Source of the DNA: Bacteroidota bacterium
GTDB taxonomy: Bacteria > Bacteroidota > Bacteroidia > Chitinophagales > Chitinophagaceae
NCBI GenBank assembly: GCA_023391015.1
Contig: JAEWBT010000006.1
Coordinates: 1-6,746, forward strand
DNA length: 6,746 nucleotides
Reading direction: 5' to 3'
Shown here: in pieces, positions 1 through 5,201 of the stretch
Layout: every line of letters begins with the position of its first letter
How positions within the stretch are numbered: position 1 is the first letter of the stretch
The notes under the pieces: generated by a model
The model's database searches: none
What the model saw: the letters and a program-made list of their open reading frames with translations, nothing else
What the model was told of the DNA's origin: nothing
Program-made: the position numbers and the translations under genes

Positions 1-218
1 GTGCTAGGCTGCTGGACGCTTTCCAGCCTGTCGCCGGCGAAAAACTGGCCGTTATTTTTGGAAATGAAGTGGAAGGCGTGAGCGATGCGGTGCTTTCCGT
101 TGCCGATGCGTGTATTGAAATTCCGCAATTCGGCGAAAAGCATTCTTTCAATATCAGCGTTTCGGCGGGTATTATTGGTTGGGAAATCGTGAAAAAGCTG
201 CGATTTCAGAATATTTAA
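1..218 (+). CDS. SpoU/TrmH-family RNA 2'-O-methyltransferase, C-terminal part
   Basis: Partial gene cut by the left edge; the frame opens at base 3 and ends with TAA at 216-218, leaving 71 codons. The visible protein carries the two C-terminal signatures of the SPOUT (SpoU) fold: 'VIFGNEVEGVSD' (motif 2, the GNExxG segment that contributes to the knotted S-adenosylmethionine site) and 'IEIPQFGEKHSFNISVSAGI' (motif 3, IPxxGxxxSxNxSVxxG). Family members transfer a methyl group from S-adenosylmethionine to a ribose 2'-OH of tRNA or rRNA in the cytoplasm. The short C-terminus ending soon after 'GWEIVKKL' resembles the small, roughly 180-residue TrmH-like proteins common in Bacteroidota, so most of the protein lies outside the window. 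The RNA target cannot be told from this part. Family assignment is firm; the specific substrate is unknown. It converges on the arginase-family gene, with a hairpin repeat between them that may serve as its terminator. Confidence 0.92.
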   Translation, partial: ARLLDAFQPVAGEKLAVIFGNEVEGVSDAVLSVADACIEIPQFGEKHSFNISVSAGIIGWEIVKKLRFQNI

Positions 219-239
219 AGCCTATCCAGAAAATACGGG

Positions 240-326
240 GGATTCTTTGTCATTCTGCAAAGAATCCTTTTATCATTCCATTTAAAAGGAGTTTTTTGTA
301 GAGATCCTTTCAAGGATGACAAAGAT
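240..326. repeat. palindromic intergenic repeat with three nested hairpins
   Basis: An array of inverted repeats lies between the two convergent genes. GGATTCTTTG (240-249) pairs perfectly with CAAAGAATCC (258-267) around an 8-base loop. TCCTTTTA (265-272) pairs with TAAAAGGA (283-290). ATCCTT (304-309) pairs with AAGGAT (312-317). The outer segments CTTTGTCATTCT (245-256) and AGGATGACAAAG (313-324) are inverted copies of each other, 11 of 12 matching, giving a terminal-inverted-repeat layout of about 80 bp. From general knowledge, intergenic repeats built from 'GTCATTCTG...AAGAATC' and 'GATCCTT...AGGATGAC' are widespread in Bacteroidota and some other phyla; this looks like a shortened member, but the copy number in this genome cannot be seen here. 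Confidence 0.7.
265..297 (+). terminator. possible terminator of the RNA methyltransferase gene
   Basis: The perfect 8-bp stem TCCTTTTA (265-272) / TAAAAGGA (283-290) with a 10-base loop is followed by G and six T residues (292-297). The stem is A/T-rich, so it is weak, but the upstream 10-bp hairpin (240-267), itself followed by TTTT, could reinforce it. It is embedded in the repeat element, so the terminator role may be secondary. Confidence 0.4.
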
Positions 327-421
327 TTCCCCAACCCAAAGCGTTTTTCACAATCCTTTTTTGTTAGAATAGGCTCTCCGGAAGCGGCCGAGGCAGGCTT
401 TTACGGATAAAAAATCTGTTT

Positions 422-1423
422 CTATCCGTGTTCCATCAAAGAAGCACGCATAAAATCGCTCGCCAGGTACGCCAGTGTTTTGCCGATCGTGGCGCTTTGC
501 AGGCCGTCGGCACGGTGAGCCACACCCTCGGTCAGGTGCAGGTATGCGACGTTGCATTCGCGGGCTGCACAGACCAGAAACCGGCGGGCTTCGCGCATGG
601 AAACGCCGGAAGGCGTCATAGCTGAAGAAAGCACATTTTCGATGCAATCCAAATCCAGCTCGATGCCGGTTGGAAAGCCCTGCACGTGCTGGAAGGCCGC
701 CGTAAGCGCTTCACTGAAAAGGTCTTTCTCACCTAGAAAAACGTCCTCGTAAAAAGACGGCAAAAAGTCGGATGAGGATTCCAATTCCGCGACAATTTGG
801 GGCGAATTATAATTCCGGTGGAGACAAACAGGTGCGTATTTCTTTAAAAAGCCTTCCTCATGCGCGTAGCGAAAACCGTTGCCGCTGTGGCGACCTTCTT
901 TTTTCCGGAAATCGCTGTGGGCATCCAGGTTAATCGCCGCCAGGGGCGTACCCAAGGCTTTCGATGCGCCGCGCAAAAGGCCATAACAGTTGTTGTGTCC
1001 GCCACTCATCACGATGGGGATTTTTCCCGCCGAAACGATGGTTTTTACTTTCGCTGCAACCAGAAGGTCTATCTCCGCAACCGCTTCGCGCAGCGCAATT
1101 AAGGAAGTATTTTCCGGAATTTCACACCGCAAAAGGCCGCCCAACAGCATATCGTTTCCGGAAAGTCCTGTGTCGTTTTGGATGTTCAGCAACGCCCGCA
1201 GGCCCGCTTCGGGAGCGGTATCAGCACCGCCGACACCACCGTTGGCCCGCACGCCGATGTCTTCGCTTACCCCCAGCCACACAAAGCGCGCGGAACTTTT
1301 GGCAACGCTTTGTTCCCAATCATCGGCAATGGCATTTTGCACAGTTTCACCCAGCTTGGTTTCGCCTTCGCGGGTGCTGGTGTAGTTGGCTGGATCCGGA
1401 ATCGTAAAATGGGTTTGGAGCAT
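422..1423 (-). CDS. arginase/agmatinase/formimidoylglutamase-family hydrolase
   Basis: Complete 333-residue ureohydrolase-fold protein, close to the family's usual 300-350. The binuclear manganese site is visible: 'SGGHNNCYG' (140-148, H143), 'NLDAHSDFR' (165-173, D167, H169, D171) and 'ELDLDCIEN' (255-263, D257, D259). The segments 'REGETKLGE' (18-26), 'SEDIGVRANGG' (53-63) and 'EGRHSGNGF' (176-184) resemble the Bacteroidota branch usually annotated as formimidoylglutamase (HutG-like), which releases formamide from N-formimidoyl-glutamate in histidine breakdown. Arginase or another ureohydrolase activity is not excluded, because no hut genes are adjacent. The GGHN form, with the histidine shifted relative to GGDH of arginases, is typical of that branch rather than a defect. 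The ATG (complement of 1421-1423) has no clear Shine-Dalgarno sequence. The gene diverges from the bacilliredoxin gene across 86 bases. A 7-bp inverted repeat (403-409/423-429) overlaps its stop codon but lacks a T-tract on this strand. Confidence 0.9.
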   Translation of the reverse strand: MLQTHFTIPDPANYTSTREGETKLGETVQNAIADDWEQSVAKSSARFVWLGVSEDIGVRANGGVGGADTAPEAGLRALLNIQNDTGLSGNDMLLGGLLRCEIPENTSLIALREAVAEIDLLVAAKVKTIVSAGKIPIVMSGGHNNCYGLLRGASKALGTPLAAINLDAHSDFRKKEGRHSGNGFRYAHEEGFLKKYAPVCLHRNYNSPQIVAELESSSDFLPSFYEDVFLGEKDLFSEALTAAFQHVQGFPTGIELDLDCIENVLSSAMTPSGVSMREARRFLVCAARECNVAYLHLTEGVAHRADGLQSATIGKTLAYLASDFMRASLMEHG

Positions 1424-1482
1424 TACAAAAGACCCTTTGACTTTGCTGATAGGGCTATCAATAATAGCGCGGACGCAGCGAT

Positions 1483-1490
1483 TATCTTTG
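1483..1490 (+). promoter_or_regulatory. Bacteroidetes-type -7 box of the bacilliredoxin gene
   Basis: TATCTTTG matches the Bacteroidetes sigma-ABfr -7 consensus TAnnTTTG exactly and lies 19 bases before the ATG at 1510, implying a leader of only about 10-15 bases. I see no good TTTG -33 element at the usual spacing. The same 10-mer TTATCTTTGC recurs before the guanylate kinase gene, which strengthens the call. Confidence 0.6.
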
Positions 1491-1509
1491 CAAAAATTTT
1501 TCCCTTCTT

Positions 1510-1923
1510 ATGTATCCTACTGAACTTGTCTCCCCGATGAAGGCCGAGCTGACGCGCTACGGCTTTGAAGAACTTTTGACCCCCGAGGCGGTGGACCAAA
1601 CCCTGAACGCCCCCGGAACCACCGTTTTGGTGATCAACTCGGTATGCGGTTGCAGCGCCGGAACGGCTCGTCCGGGCGCAGTGATGGGCGTGCAGGCGTC
1701 TGAGAAAAAGCCCGACCGCATCGTAACCACTTTTGCCGGCTATGACATGGACGCTGTAGCTCAGGCCCGCAAACACCTGCTGCCTTACCCGCCGTCTTCG
1801 CCGTGCATTGCGGTGTTTAAAGACGGACAGGTGGTGCACATGATTGAGCGCCACATGATTGAAGGCCGCCCGGCCCAAATGATTGCCGCCAACCTGAAAA
1901 GCGCCCTGGAGCAATACGCTTAA
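1510..1923 (+). CDS. BrxA/BrxB-family bacilliredoxin (YphP/YqiW, DUF1094)
   Basis: Complete 137-residue thioredoxin-fold protein, near the 140-145 residues typical of the family. The diagnostic CGC active site lies in 'VINSVCGCSAG' (41-51, C46 and C48), followed by the family-typical 'ARPGAV' and, near the C-terminus, 'IERHMIEGR'. In Firmicutes such proteins remove bacillithiol from S-bacillithiolated proteins in the cytoplasm after oxidative stress; C46 is the expected attacking cysteine. Many Bacteroidota encode bacillithiol synthesis, so the same role is plausible here but inferred. BrxA and BrxB cannot be distinguished from this sequence. The start is the ATG 19 bases after a good -7 box; there is no Shine-Dalgarno match, as is usual in this phylum. 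It is probably monocistronic: a promoter lies directly upstream and a strong terminator downstream. Confidence 0.92.
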   Translation: MYPTELVSPMKAELTRYGFEELLTPEAVDQTLNAPGTTVLVINSVCGCSAGTARPGAVMGVQASEKKPDRIVTTFAGYDMDAVAQARKHLLPYPPSSPCIAVFKDGQVVHMIERHMIEGRPAQMIAANLKSALEQYA

Positions 1924-1929
1924 GCCATT

Positions 1930-1953
1930 TTTTTCCGGAAATTTCCGGAAAAA
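1930..1953. repeat. 24-bp perfect palindrome made of two TTCCGGAA units
   Basis: Two TTCCGGAA octamers (1933-1940 and 1943-1950) joined by AT and flanked by T and A runs form a perfect 24-bp palindrome that begins 6 bases after the bacilliredoxin stop codon. As RNA it would fold back almost without a loop; as DNA it offers two abutting copies of the dispersed octamer. It sits just upstream of the terminator hairpin at 1962-2000. Confidence 0.85.
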
Positions 1954-1961
1954 GTACTTCT

Positions 1962-2000
1962 TAAAAAGCCCTGTAAGCCACGCGCTCGCAGGGCTTTTTA
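1962..2000 (+). terminator. Rho-independent terminator of the bacilliredoxin gene
   Basis: A perfect 12-bp inverted repeat, TAAAAAGCCCTG (1962-1973) and CAGGGCTTTTTA (1989-2000), with a 15-base loop and a GC-rich core followed by five T residues inside the 3' arm. The symmetric A/T flanks would let it act in both directions. Confidence 0.85.
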
Positions 2001-2103
2001 CACAAAAAACGATATGGGCGTGAAGCCCTATTAGGATTGGCCATTTGGGATTGCCGTCCCGAACACACCGCTTCCGGGGAAAAACCAACAAAAGTCCCCG
2101 GCT

Positions 2104-2111
2104 TATCTTTG
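2104..2111 (+). promoter_or_regulatory. Bacteroidetes-type -7 box upstream of gmk
   Basis: TATCTTTG matches TAnnTTTG and lies 43 bases before the gmk ATG. A 7-bp inverted repeat, CCGGGGA (2074-2080) / TCCCCGG (2095-2101), covers the expected -33 region immediately upstream and could be an operator. No TTTG -33 element is evident. Confidence 0.6.
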
Positions 2112-2154
2112 CCTTTCTAACATTCTACCCTACTCCAAAGCCTTTATTTCCGGT

Positions 2155-2772
2155 ATGTTTCCGCCCAAAATCGTGATTGTAACCGCGCCAAGCGGTTCCG
2201 GAAAAACCACGCTCGTGAAGCGGCTGCTACAAAAATGCCCACGACTGGCGTTTTCGGTTTCGGCCTGTACCCGCAAGCCACGGCCCGGCGAGGTGGCGGG
2301 CAAGGATTATTATTTCCTTTCGCCAGCCCATTTTCAGGAACTCATTGACCGCGAGGCGTTTTTGGAATGGGAAATGGTGTATCCCGGCAAATACTACGGC
2401 ACGCTGCGCTCCGAGATTACCCGCATCCTGACGGAAGGCACCTACCCGCTGGTGGATATTGACGTGAAGGGTGCACTGAGTATTATGAGCGCGTTTCCGG
2501 GGCAGGCGCTGAGTATTTTTATCAAAGCGCCGTCGGAAGAAGCCCTGCGGGAACGGCTTCTCAAAAGAGGGACCGAAACAGAAGACACACTGCGCGAACG
2601 GCTTTCCAAAGCTGCCTACGAAGCCGGGTTTGCCCCGCAATTTCACCACACCATAATCAACGACTGTCTCGACGTAGCGTGCGATCAGTTGCTGCGCATT
2701 GTGGAAGATTTTCTGGAATCTACGCCTGAAAAGATAGCAGTGAAACAAACCGTAATTTCGGTTTCTACCTAA
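2155..2772 (+). CDS. gmk: guanylate kinase
   Basis: Complete 205-residue protein of normal family length. It phosphorylates GMP (and dGMP) to GDP with ATP in the cytoplasm, an essential step of GTP supply. The P-loop 'APSGSGKTT' is at 11-19. The GMP-binding region 'ACTRKPRPGE' (37-46) contains R40 and R43 and is followed by 'GKDYYFLS' (49-56). 'FLEWEMVYPGKYYGT' (69-83) supplies the acidic and tyrosine contacts with the guanine, and 'VDIDVKGA' (100-107) the core strand. The lid/CORE segment 'LLKRGTETEDTLRERL' (135-150) matches the usual RGT(D/E)xExxxxRL pattern. The ATG is preceded directly by TTTCCGGT rather than a Shine-Dalgarno sequence. The CNNM-type gene follows after 31 bases with no terminator between, so the two are probably co-transcribed. 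Confidence 0.96.
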   Translation: MFPPKIVIVTAPSGSGKTTLVKRLLQKCPRLAFSVSACTRKPRPGEVAGKDYYFLSPAHFQELIDREAFLEWEMVYPGKYYGTLRSEITRILTEGTYPLVDIDVKGALSIMSAFPGQALSIFIKAPSEEALRERLLKRGTETEDTLRERLSKAAYEAGFAPQFHHTIINDCLDVACDQLLRIVEDFLESTPEKIAVKQTVISVST

Positions 2773-2803
2773 AAGTTTAGCGGTTTAGCCTTTATTTCGC
2801 CCC

Positions 2804-4066
2804 ATGAATCTGGAGTTGCTTTTGATTATGCTGGCGGTGGCCGTGCTCATTGCGCTGCTGGCTGGTATTGAAATTGCATTTGTGTCGGCCAGCAAGCTTA
2901 ATATTGAACTGAAGCGTAAGCAAGGCCGCCGCTCGGCGCGCATTTTGTCGCCGATTATGGACCGCCCGGGGGAATATCTGGGCGGCTCCCGCATTCTGAT
3001 CAGCCTGCTCTTAATCTTCTTTGGGCTGCTCGTTACCGGCGTGATGCATGACTATCTGCAACGGCTGCCGGCTCCCCTTTCCGGTGCTCTGCCCCGCCTG
3101 CTGCTCACTACGGCCGTAGCAACAGTGCTGTTGATTATCATCGCCGAATTTTTACCCAAGGCACTTTTCCGCCGGAAAGCCGAAACGATTCTGGGCATCT
3201 TCTCGCCGCTGATTGCTTTTATCAACGCTGTTTTTGGCCGGGTGGCGCGGTTGTTTATTACGTTTTCGGAGTGGGTATTAAAATACCTTTTCAATGTGCG
3301 CCTCCAGGAAGACAAACCGGTTTTTAATCGCATTGACGTCGATCATTTTACCCGCCAGACCTTGCAAGGGCATCAGTCCGACGCCAATGAGGTGAATGCA
3401 AAATTGTTTGAAAACGCGCTGCAACTGGTGCATACTAAAGTGCGGCAGGCCATGATTCCCCGCAACGAAATCGAAGGCGTGGATAAAAATGCTTCTATAG
3501 CCGAGGTGCGACAAAAAATGGTGGAGACCCACCTGTCGCGGGTGATGGTGTATGATGGTTCGGTGGATAAAATTCTGGGGTATCTCCATCATCAGGACAT
3601 TGCCCAGAATCCAACCTCTATTGAAGCTGCGATGCACCCGATCCTGGCCGTTCCGGAAGCGATGCAGGCCATTGATTTGCTGAATACTTTCCGGAAAGAG
3701 CACCGCAGTGTGGCCTGGGTTGTGGATGAGTTTGGCGGCACGGCAGGCATCATCACGATGGAAGACTTGCTGGAAGAAATCTTCGGCGACATCAATGATG
3801 AATACGACGTAGCCGAGTACATTGAAAAGCAGATTTCCGAAACCGAATACATTTTCTCCGGTCGGCTGGAGTTGTATTACCTCCGCGAGAAATACGGTTT
3901 TGATTTTGGGGAAAGCACTGCCGAAACGCTTTCCGGTTATATTATCACCGCAGCAGGCCGCATTCCCCGCACTCGCGAGCGCGTGATCGCCGATCACTTT
4001 GAGTTTGAGGTCATCCTTTCTACCGGAAATCACATCGACTCGGTGAAGATGAAGGTGTTGAAGTAG
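2804..4066 (+). CDS. CNNM/CBS/CorC-HlyC membrane protein ('hemolysin family')
   Basis: Complete 420-residue inner-membrane protein with the classical three-part layout. An N-terminal DUF21/CNNM membrane domain (about 1-185) has hydrophobic helices near 4-28, 62-82, 97-115 and 127-145 and the family motif 'AEFLPKALFRR' (114-124). A CBS pair (about 212-330) opens with 'AMIPRNEIEGVD' (216-227) and closes with the hallmark 'VVDEFGGTAGIITMEDLLEE' (306-325). A CorC/HlyC domain occupies about 345-418. CNNM/CorC proteins are linked to Mg2+ and Co2+ export or tolerance, with nucleotide binding in the CBS pair; 'hemolysin' is a historical name without direct support. GldE of gliding Flavobacteriia has the same architecture, but nothing here shows a gliding link. 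It likely shares a transcript with gmk. A 98-bp hairpin element starts 13 bases after the stop codon. Confidence 0.93.
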   Translation: MNLELLLIMLAVAVLIALLAGIEIAFVSASKLNIELKRKQGRRSARILSPIMDRPGEYLGGSRILISLLLIFFGLLVTGVMHDYLQRLPAPLSGALPRLLLTTAVATVLLIIIAEFLPKALFRRKAETILGIFSPLIAFINAVFGRVARLFITFSEWVLKYLFNVRLQEDKPVFNRIDVDHFTRQTLQGHQSDANEVNAKLFENALQLVHTKVRQAMIPRNEIEGVDKNASIAEVRQKMVETHLSRVMVYDGSVDKILGYLHHQDIAQNPTSIEAAMHPILAVPEAMQAIDLLNTFRKEHRSVAWVVDEFGGTAGIITMEDLLEEIFGDINDEYDVAEYIEKQISETEYIFSGRLELYYLREKYGFDFGESTAETLSGYIITAAGRIPRTRERVIADHFEFEVILSTGNHIDSVKMKVLK

Positions 4067-4078
4067 AAATTCACCTCC

Positions 4079-4176
4079 GTAGAGACGCCCAACCTGGGCG
4101 TCTCCCAATCCGGACGTATCCAAATCGAGGCGTTTCTTCCGAAAATACCGGAGACGCCCGACCCGGGCGTCTCTAC
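4079..4176. repeat. 98-bp terminal-inverted-repeat element with two twin hairpins
   Basis: The ends are perfect 12-bp inverted repeats, GTAGAGACGCCC (4079-4090) and GGGCGTCTCTAC (4165-4176). Each end is itself a 23-base hairpin with a 10-bp stem and an ACC loop (4082-4104 and 4151-4173). The two hairpins differ only at one base pair, A-T in the first and G-C in the second, so pairing is kept. The middle (4105-4150) has no ORF. From memory, GTAGAGACG-type palindromes are common dispersed repeats in Bacteroidota and cyanobacteria, so a non-autonomous MITE-like or REP-like element is likely. It lacks a T-tract and is not an obvious terminator. Confidence 0.8.
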
Positions 4177-4212
4177 AAATACATCTTCTTTCGCGCCTTT
4201 CGGCTTTCTTCA

Positions 4213-4244
4213 TTTGTCTCAATAGGCGCGTTTCCCTAACTTTC
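4213..4244 (+). promoter_or_regulatory. candidate promoter of the 3-hydroxyanthranilate dioxygenase gene
   Basis: TTTG (4213-4216), a 20-base spacer and TAACTTTC (4237-4244) fit the Bacteroidetes -33/-7 pattern with one mismatch in the -7 box. The ATG follows only 4 bases after the box, so a transcript from it would have essentially no leader. The -7 mismatch keeps this tentative. Confidence 0.35.
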
Positions 4245-4248
4245 CCAC

Positions 4249-4773
4249 ATGATTACGCGCCCTTTTCCCCTCGCCCAATGGATTGACGAGCACCGCCACC
4301 TCTTGAAGCCGCCGGTTGGCAATGCGCAGGTCTATCACAACACCGGCGATTTTATCGTGATGGTGGTGGGCGGCCCCAATAGCCGCAAGGATTTTCATTA
4401 CAACGAAAGCGAAGAACTTTTCTACCAGTTGGAAGGCGATGTTTCGGTCAAGATTGTGGAAGACGGTAAAATCGTGGACATCCCCATCAGGCAAGGCGAA
4501 ATGTTTCTCTTGCCGGGCAAAACGCCCCACTCGCCCCAACGCGGTCCGGGAACGGTGGGCCTCGTCATTGAGCGCATTCGCCAGGAAGGCGATATTGACG
4601 GCTTTTTGTGGTTTTGCGAAAGCTGCGGACACAAGTTGTATGAAGAATACATGGAACTGACCGATATTGTAAAGCAGTTGCCGCCCGTGATGAACCGGTT
4701 TTACGAGGACGACGCCAAGCGCACCTGCCAGAATTGCGGCACGGTCATGGAAAAGCCACCGTTAAAGGCCTGA
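4249..4773 (+). CDS. nbaC: 3-hydroxyanthranilate 3,4-dioxygenase
   Basis: Complete 174-residue cupin, the usual bacterial length. It opens the ring of 3-hydroxyanthranilate with O2 to give 2-amino-3-carboxymuconate 6-semialdehyde, the branch point between quinolinate (de novo NAD synthesis) and further breakdown of tryptophan via kynurenine; the enzyme is cytoplasmic. The catalytic Fe2+ ligands appear as H50 and E56 in 'DFHYNESEELFY' (48-59) and H94 in 'LPGKTPHSP' (88-96). Substrate-carboxylate contacts of the family fit R46, R98 and E108. The second, rubredoxin-like iron site of bacterial enzymes is intact: 'CESC' (C123, C126) and 'CQNC' (C160, C163). No other kynurenine-pathway gene is in the window. 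It is flanked by the 98-bp repeat upstream and a terminator-like hairpin downstream, so it is probably transcribed alone. Confidence 0.95.
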   Translation: MITRPFPLAQWIDEHRHLLKPPVGNAQVYHNTGDFIVMVVGGPNSRKDFHYNESEELFYQLEGDVSVKIVEDGKIVDIPIRQGEMFLLPGKTPHSPQRGPGTVGLVIERIRQEGDIDGFLWFCESCGHKLYEEYMELTDIVKQLPPVMNRFYEDDAKRTCQNCGTVMEKPPLKA

Positions 4774-4809
4774 TTTTTCTCCAAAGCCTTTCGGGACTGC
4801 AATATTTCC

Positions 4810-4839
4810 GGCGCAGCGGTTAATTTCGCCGCGCCTTTT
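4810..4839 (+). terminator. terminator-like hairpin after the dioxygenase gene
   Basis: GGCGCAGCG (4810-4818) pairs with CGCCGCGCC (4827-4835), 8 of 9 pairs with one internal A/C mismatch and an 8-base loop. It is followed by TTTT (4836-4839). The GC-rich stem is good and the T-tract short, so termination is plausible but may be incomplete. Confidence 0.55.
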
Positions 4840-4865
4840 CGCTCTTAAAAGTCTTTCTCTCTCTT

Positions 4866-5177
4866 ATGGATACCGCCACACACCACGACGCACACGACAC
4901 GCACCACGCGCCCTCCGACCGGCCGAGCGGCCCTACTTTTTTCGCCTCCATTGTTTTTGCCCTGCTGCTCGTGGGCCTGCTGATTGCTGCCTTCAACTTT
5001 GTGGGCATCATGAGCAGCGAACACCACGAGGAAAAAGGCTCTACGCATCAGCAGCATGAAGCCACTGCCACCGGAACCCTGCATGGCGAAGGCGGCCTTG
5101 GTGCCGACCAAGCACATACTACGCAGTTTTCCGGCAGCGACTCGGCCAAGCACGAAAACATGGCTCCTGCGCACTAA
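4866..5177 (+). CDS. small histidine-rich single-pass membrane protein, unknown function
   Basis: A 103-residue protein I do not recognise. Three parts are visible. The N-terminal tail (1-23) has five histidines in 'HHDAHDTHH' (6-14). One hydrophobic segment, 'FFASIVFALLLVGLLIAAF' (25-43), probably continues to about 48. The polar C-terminal tail (49-103) has eight more histidines, including 'EHHEE' (52-56) and 'HQQH' (61-64), and is rich in Glu, Ala, Thr and Gly. Thirteen of 103 residues are histidine, on both sides of the membrane segment, which suggests metal binding; this is inference from composition. There is no N-terminal signal peptide, so the segment is likely a membrane anchor. Topology is unclear because basic residues are few on either side. 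The ORF is supported by tight packing: the hldD ATG lies 24 bases after its stop, suggesting one transcript, and a terminator-like hairpin precedes it. Confidence 0.75.
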   Translation: MDTATHHDAHDTHHAPSDRPSGPTFFASIVFALLLVGLLIAAFNFVGIMSSEHHEEKGSTHQQHEATATGTLHGEGGLGADQAHTTQFSGSDSAKHENMAPAH

Positions 5178-5201
5178 ACGCACCGCCTTTTTTCCGGAAT
5201 T

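Noticed and set aside
219..421. tRNA or small structured RNA in the convergent gap
   Set aside because: The hairpins belong to a dispersed-repeat layout; no cloverleaf, T-loop or anticodon arm is present.
403..429. Inverted repeat ACGGATA/TATCCGT as terminator of the arginase-family gene
   Set aside because: On the minus strand the stem is followed by AAAAG and not a T-tract, and it overlaps the stop codon; too weak to call.
964..1407. Plus-strand open frames opposite the arginase-family gene
   Set aside because: The minus-strand protein carries all metal-ligand motifs; the plus-strand frames are Arg/Pro/Ser-rich shadows.
1459..1466. Minus-strand -7 box TATTATTG for the arginase-family gene
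   Set aside because: One mismatch to TAnnTTTG, and the nearest TTTG (complement of 1491-1494) is 24 bases away; not distinguishable from chance.
1423..2091. Long minus-strand open frame (222 codons) across the bacilliredoxin gene
   Set aside because: It overlaps a clear BrxA/BrxB gene, its terminator and intergenic DNA, and its translation has no recognisable domain and is rich in Arg, His and Gly as expected for an antisense shadow.
4079..4176. CRISPR-like array
   Set aside because: Only two palindromic units with one 46-base interval and inverted outer ends; no third repeat and no cas genes.
3278..4222. Long minus-strand open frame (314 codons) antisense to the CNNM gene
   Set aside because: It is opposite an unambiguous DUF21/CBS/CorC gene, and it runs through the 98-bp repeat; its sequence resembles no known family.
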